A DNA stretch of 64,000 nt from Dyadobacter subterraneus (GTDB lineage: Bacteria > Bacteroidota > Bacteroidia > Cytophagales > Spirosomataceae), in assembly GCF_015221875.1 (NCBI RefSeq), contig NZ_JACYGY010000001.1, positions 4,814,501 to 4,878,500 of the forward strand, read 5' to 3'. Positions within the stretch are counted from its first letter, which is position 1. Each line of letters starts with the position of its first letter. The notes under the pieces are model-generated. The model worked only from the letters and a program-made list of their open reading frames with translations, searched no databases and was not told where the DNA came from. The position numbers were made by a program, and so were the translations under genes. Below are positions 60,636 to 64,000 of the stretch, one piece after another.

Positions 60636-61609
60636 TTATAGGTTTTCAAGGCAGCGGAGTCGCCCAGCTCTTTCAGGATTTTCTTTAAGCCATCAATATT
60701 CATGGTTAATCCAACCTCCGCATCCGGCGCAGTTTCTTCATTAATAATCCCGATTGGACCGCTGTATTTACTGTTTTTTACCAAACGAATCATTTCTTTT
60801 TCCGCATCACCCTGTCCTATCGGTACCACCTTAACCGGATTTCCTTTTTTCAATCCTGATAAATTAACAGCTAGTAAATATGGAAGTATTTTTGGAAAAA
60901 ACTTTGGAAAACTGTCAAGCTGCTCTTCGGCGTGATGAAAATTGTAAACAATACCGATGTTTGGTTTCTTAAAATAATTAATAATTTCAAGCTGATTTTC
61001 CGGTTCACCATACCAGCCGCCGTGATTATAGAGCCCGACGGTACAACCAATTTCGGCAGCTTTTTTGGCAATGTAAGCAATAGGTTTTGCGTAAGCTTTT
61101 ATCTTTTCTTCCTGCGTCATAGTATCCAGGTCTTTGATTCCGGTAACCATCAGCCAAAGCTGTGTCCTCACATTATTTCGTTTTAGCACTTCCAGAATCG
61201 TCGCCAGATTTTTATCTTTTTCAGGCTCAGGTCCGGAATGGAGCCAAAATGCCTGTAATGTAATATGATGTGTTTTTAATGCCTCAATTTCGGCATCAAA
61301 AGTGGGAATATGTTTTTCCCGCCAATCATATGCGAGTTTGTTAATTCCCAATTTGTTCAGCATTTCCGAACGTTCAACCGGGCCACGGTTTTTTGAATCA
61401 AAAGGTACAATACACCAGGCAATCAAATTATCCCGACTGTAAATATTTGCTGTTCCTTTTGCTTTTTGCGCGTTTGTTTTGATTGAAATAACAGATAATA
61501 TAACTAGAAAAGATATTTTCAACACGGTCTTAAATGATACATTTTTCAGAACACAGCTAAAATTAACAGTGCTTCTTTGTGGCACTAAATCAGTATATTT
61601 TCTTTTCAT
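60632..61609 (-). CDS. Exported TIM-barrel sugar phosphate isomerase/epimerase-like protein
   Basis: This 325-residue protein has a hydrophobic signal segment (VLKISFLVILSVISIKTNAQ) and then an AP-endonuclease-2-like TIM barrel. Motifs include YNHGGWYGEPEN and YNFHHAEE with possible metal ligands, and INEETAPDAE. It may act on sugars in the periplasm. Its start at 61609 follows the usual ATG. Its stop overlaps that of the convergent YdcF-like gene by four bases. Confidence 0.85.
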   Translation of the reverse strand: MKRKYTDLVPQRSTVNFSCVLKNVSFKTVLKISFLVILSVISIKTNAQKAKGTANIYSRDNLIAWCIVPFDSKNRGPVERSEMLNKLGINKLAYDWREKHIPTFDAEIEALKTHHITLQAFWLHSGPEPEKDKNLATILEVLKRNNVRTQLWLMVTGIKDLDTMTQEEKIKAYAKPIAYIAKKAAEIGCTVGLYNHGGWYGEPENQLEIINYFKKPNIGIVYNFHHAEEQLDSFPKFFPKILPYLLAVNLSGLKKGNPVKVVPIGQGDAEKEMIRLVKNSKYSGPIGIINEETAPDAEVGLTMNIDGLKKILKELGDSAALKTYN

Positions 61610-61704
61610 AATTTCAGCCGCTCTTTAAAGTAGCACCGGTTTTCTAACTGTTTTCCTGATGATTATAAAAGCGCTGCAAACTTAATTAATACTCTAATGT
61701 GAAT

Positions 61705-61750
61705 CTAAACAGAAAAACCGCCTCATTTCGAGAGCGGTTTTTCTGTTTAG
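61705..61750 (-). terminator. Terminator of the lipoprotein esterase gene
   Basis: A perfect 17-bp stem, CTAAACAGAAAAACCGC (61705-61721) with GCGGTTTTTCTGTTTAG (61734-61750), encloses a 12-nt loop, 31 bases beyond the esterase stop. Confidence 0.85.
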
Positions 61751-61781
61751 CATATTGATCATATATCTTATCAATCAAAGA

Positions 61782-62894
61782 TTACATCCCAAAAGCCTTC
61801 TTTAATTCCGATGCGGCATAATCCTGCGCATCTTTAGCATCCGGAACCAATATTGCCGTTCCGAAAAATTCGTGCGTTGTGCCCACATACAATTTACGCG
61901 TCACTGCAACGCCTGCATCCGAAAGTTTGGTTTGCAAAATCCCGCCCTCAGATTCCAAAGGATCAATTTCAGCTGAAATAATCGTCGTTGAAGGAAGTCC
62001 GGCCAGATTTGCGTGTACCAGATCAATTCGTGTATCCTTAGATTCCGTAGGAACGTCATTAAGGAAATGATCCAAAAACCAGACAACTGAAGGTTTGTCA
62101 AGCGGTTTGGCGTCGGCAAATTTAACGTAGGAAGGCGTCGTCATATCCGAACCTGCAACCGGATAAACCAAAAGCTGATGCACAGGCATTTGTTTCCCGT
62201 TGTCACGAGCCATAATACTTACGTTTGCTGCCAGATTTCCACCGGCACTTTCTCCTGCAACTGCGATTTTTTTCGAATCTCCGTTCATAGATGCTGCATT
62301 ATCAATCGCCCACAAATAGGAAGCATAAGCATCATTATGGGCCGTTGGGAATCTGAATTCCGGTCCTTTTCGGTATTCAACAGAAATCACGATGGCTCCC
62401 GATTTTTCCGCAAGTCCCTGTGCCGAAGCATCATAAACATCGATGGTAGCAATTACCCAGCCACCGCCATGAAAATAAACAATAACTGGAAATGGTTTTG
62501 TGCCTGTTTTCGGAGTATATACCCGGGCATGAATAGTACCTCCCGCAACCGGGATTTCTTTGCCCATTGTATCAACCATTGGCGCCGGTACTGTCACGTT
62601 ATTTTCTTTCAAAAGATCCATTACAGCATCTTTTACCGTATGGTTTTTACGAGCCTCCTCTGGCGTTTCAGTGGGAATAGGTTTGTCGCCGTAGCTTAGT
62701 AATTTTTCTATTACCGCCCACATTTCATCCTTAATTTCCGGAGCCCATGCCGGTTTTGCCGTTTTTGGTTTTACACTCACAATCGGTTCGGTATTGTGGT
62801 CGGTGCAGGCAATCAGACTGAAAAAGACACTCGCCGAAATAAAGTAAGTCAGTTTTTTAGTCAGGCTAATCAGGTTGCTGGATTTGTGTTTCAT
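61782..62894 (-). CDS. Lipoprotein esterase of the hormone-sensitive-lipase family
   Basis: This 370-residue alpha/beta-hydrolase starts with a lipoprotein signal (YFISASVFFSLIAC, lipobox Cys at residue 30). The body has the HSL oxyanion motif HGGGW (142-146), nucleophile Ser216 in GESAGGN, an Asp in SAEIDPLES and a His in GTTHEFFG. It would hydrolyse carboxylesters of short to medium acyl chains at the membrane surface. The insert PIPTETPEEARKN before the core is common in this group. It is bounded by its own terminator. Confidence 0.9.
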   Translation of the reverse strand: MKHKSSNLISLTKKLTYFISASVFFSLIACTDHNTEPIVSVKPKTAKPAWAPEIKDEMWAVIEKLLSYGDKPIPTETPEEARKNHTVKDAVMDLLKENNVTVPAPMVDTMGKEIPVAGGTIHARVYTPKTGTKPFPVIVYFHGGGWVIATIDVYDASAQGLAEKSGAIVISVEYRKGPEFRFPTAHNDAYASYLWAIDNAASMNGDSKKIAVAGESAGGNLAANVSIMARDNGKQMPVHQLLVYPVAGSDMTTPSYVKFADAKPLDKPSVVWFLDHFLNDVPTESKDTRIDLVHANLAGLPSTTIISAEIDPLESEGGILQTKLSDAGVAVTRKLYVGTTHEFFGTAILVPDAKDAQDYAASELKKAFGM

Positions 62895-63245
62895 AAAAAT
62901 TAAATGTTGATGAAGTATAACTTAACAGTTTGGTTTGGCGATAGGCTACATAATAACCATACCAACCCAAAACTAAATATCTGATAATCAAACACTTTTG
63001 AGGAATACTTTAAAACTTGGAAGCGTAAAGCAATAAATTGTGCAGTTAATCCTTTATTATAGATAGCACTTGCATCAAACGCGTTCTCAACGTCTTGGAA
63101 CAATTATTTGGGTTTGATTTAAGTCTACTTTTACCTTTTGCTGAAACCTGTTCCAACTATTCCGGGGAAGTAAGAGTCATGATTTTAGAGCAAATATTAA
63201 GTCAAAACGCCATAAAAATTCTGATCATATAGTAAAACCTCACAT
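62895..63245. other. Divergent intergenic region
   Basis: This 351-base region separates the esterase and the dioxygenase-like genes. A minus-strand TAGTTTTG (62968-62975) matches TAnnTTTG and could serve the esterase, but no -33 box is at the right distance. I see no gene or hairpin. Confidence 0.45.
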
Positions 63246-64000
63246 ATGCCTACTGCTAATTTACCCTGGATCGAATCGCCTTTTTTTGAAGAGATTTTAA
63301 AAACTAAGAAACTAACTGACCAGCAGCTCAAATATGTGCTGGATTATCAAAAAAATGGTTTCGTTGTAATTCCCGGACTTTTGCCGCATTCACTGATCGA
63401 CAAAACGAAGGAGGATGCTGAAAACAAAGGATTTAATCCTGATTTTCCCATTAAAACCCAACGCGATGAACGAAGAATCCAGGACTTATGGATGGTTTCC
63501 GAAGCTTCAAAAGAACTGGCCTGCTATCCTGCCCTGCTCGAAATTCTCGAAATTTTTTACGGCCGAGAACCGATTCCGTTTCAAACACTCAATTTCAAAT
63601 TCGGTTCGCAGCAGAGAGCACATTCGGATACAATCCATTTCAGTTCGCTGCCTTCCAAATTTATGTGCGGCGTATGGGTGGCACTGGAAGATATTACCGA
63701 AGAAAACGGACCCGTTTTTTACTATCCAGGCTCACAAAAACTTTTGGAATACGACTTTTCATACATCCGGACCGACGCACAAACACCGTCATACAAAGAC
63801 TACATTCAGTATGAAGATTTTATAGAAAAAATTGTAGACGCGCACCAGTTTGAAAAGAAGAAATTCCTTGCAAAAAAAGGTGATTTGCTGATTTGGTCTT
63901 CCAATATTATTCATGGCGGTTCACCAGTTACCAAACAAGGTTCAACACGCTGGTCGCAAGTGACGCATTACTTCTTCAAAGACTGTTATTACTACACTCC
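63246..64000 (+). CDS. Phytanoyl-CoA dioxygenase-like protein, 3' end outside window
   Basis: The 251 visible residues (from MPTANLPWIESPFFEEILKT) look like the Fe(II)/2-oxoglutarate dioxygenase family related to phytanoyl-CoA hydroxylase. The iron-binding HxD is at His126-Asp128 (RAHSDTIHF) and the second His is 223 (IIHGGSP). The 2-oxoglutarate-binding Arg is probably Arg235 (GSTRWSQ). It hydroxylates a C-H bond of an unknown substrate. The start ATG 63246 is the only one in frame before the core. The frame is still open at the right edge. Confidence 0.88.
   Translation, partial: MPTANLPWIESPFFEEILKTKKLTDQQLKYVLDYQKNGFVVIPGLLPHSLIDKTKEDAENKGFNPDFPIKTQRDERRIQDLWMVSEASKELACYPALLEILEIFYGREPIPFQTLNFKFGSQQRAHSDTIHFSSLPSKFMCGVWVALEDITEENGPVFYYPGSQKLLEYDFSYIRTDAQTPSYKDYIQYEDFIEKIVDAHQFEKKKFLAKKGDLLIWSSNIIHGGSPVTKQGSTRWSQVTHYFFKDCYYYT

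Noticed and set aside
62178..62699. A 173-codon frame opposite the lipoprotein esterase
   Set aside because: It lies antisense to a gene with a complete catalytic triad and has biased composition.
62900..63103. A 67-codon minus-strand frame before the esterase gene
   Set aside because: Its composition is that of AT-rich spacer, and it lies in the upstream control region.
1..64000. CRISPR arrays, tRNA, rRNA, prophage or transposase genes
   Set aside because: I looked for spaced repeats, cloverleaf-type sequences and recombinase motifs and found none convincing.

Overview
The window looks like a chromosomal segment of a Bacteroidota bacterium, most likely a Cytophagales member of the Dyadobacter/Spirosoma type (inference from gene families; no rRNA or marker gene is present). 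The signs are moderately AT-rich DNA, weak or absent Shine-Dalgarno sequences, a few TAnnTTTG promoter elements, many small lipoproteins, and families common in this phylum (DUF4142, DUF421, a CheB-CheR-PAS kinase, netrin-like exported proteins). I see no tRNA, rRNA, CRISPR array, transposase, integrase or phage gene.

Layout: 0-11 kb holds a truncated SDR gene, a secreted esterase, an ankyrin protein, small exported proteins, a membrane-anchored SDR, a giant CheB-CheR-PAS histidine kinase and an exported Gfo/Idh/MocA oxidoreductase. 11.2-16.8 kb is a first alpha-glucan/trehalose block: a secreted trehalose-synthase-like GH13, TreZ-1 and a divergent cytosolic alpha-glucosidase. 16.9-20.7 kb has a helical protein, two tandem DUF421 membrane proteins with zinc ribbons, a stand-alone CinA C-terminal domain and small lipoproteins. 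20.7-28.8 kb is a divergent glycan cluster: NodU-type carbamoyltransferase, GT2 and GT9 on one strand; two GT4, a GmhB-like phosphatase and a second GT9 on the other. 28.9-33 kb carries two related stress-type proteins (one broken by a TAG codon), a lipoprotein, a single-domain response regulator, a YodC-like protein and a DUF748-like protein.

33.2-41.7 kb is the second trehalose block: TreZ-2 translationally coupled (8-nt overlap) to a TreY-MalQ fusion, with glgX divergent. Together with the first block it could debranch glycogen or maltodextrin (GlgX), lengthen or disproportionate chains (MalQ) and turn them into trehalose (TreY, TreZ), which fits osmotic or desiccation protection. 41.7-48.4 kb continues with a metallophosphatase, a DUF4142 lipoprotein, a Lys/Ala-rich protein, an SDR, tiny hydrophilic proteins and an AI-2E-type permease; its mix resembles a general stress region.

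48.5-64 kb holds an exported SelA-like PLP protein with an extra beta-rich tail, a three-subunit PaoABC-type molybdenum hydroxylase operon, a large GAF-domain protein, an AhpD-like protein with a Crp/Fnr regulator, an EVE protein, a GyrI-like effector-binding protein, a YdcF-like protein, a TIM-barrel sugar isomerase, a lipoprotein esterase and a truncated phytanoyl-CoA dioxygenase-like gene. A REP-like palindrome occurs once near 13.05 kb and as an inverted pair near 57.1 kb. Most transcription units end at clear hairpin terminators, many shared by convergent genes.
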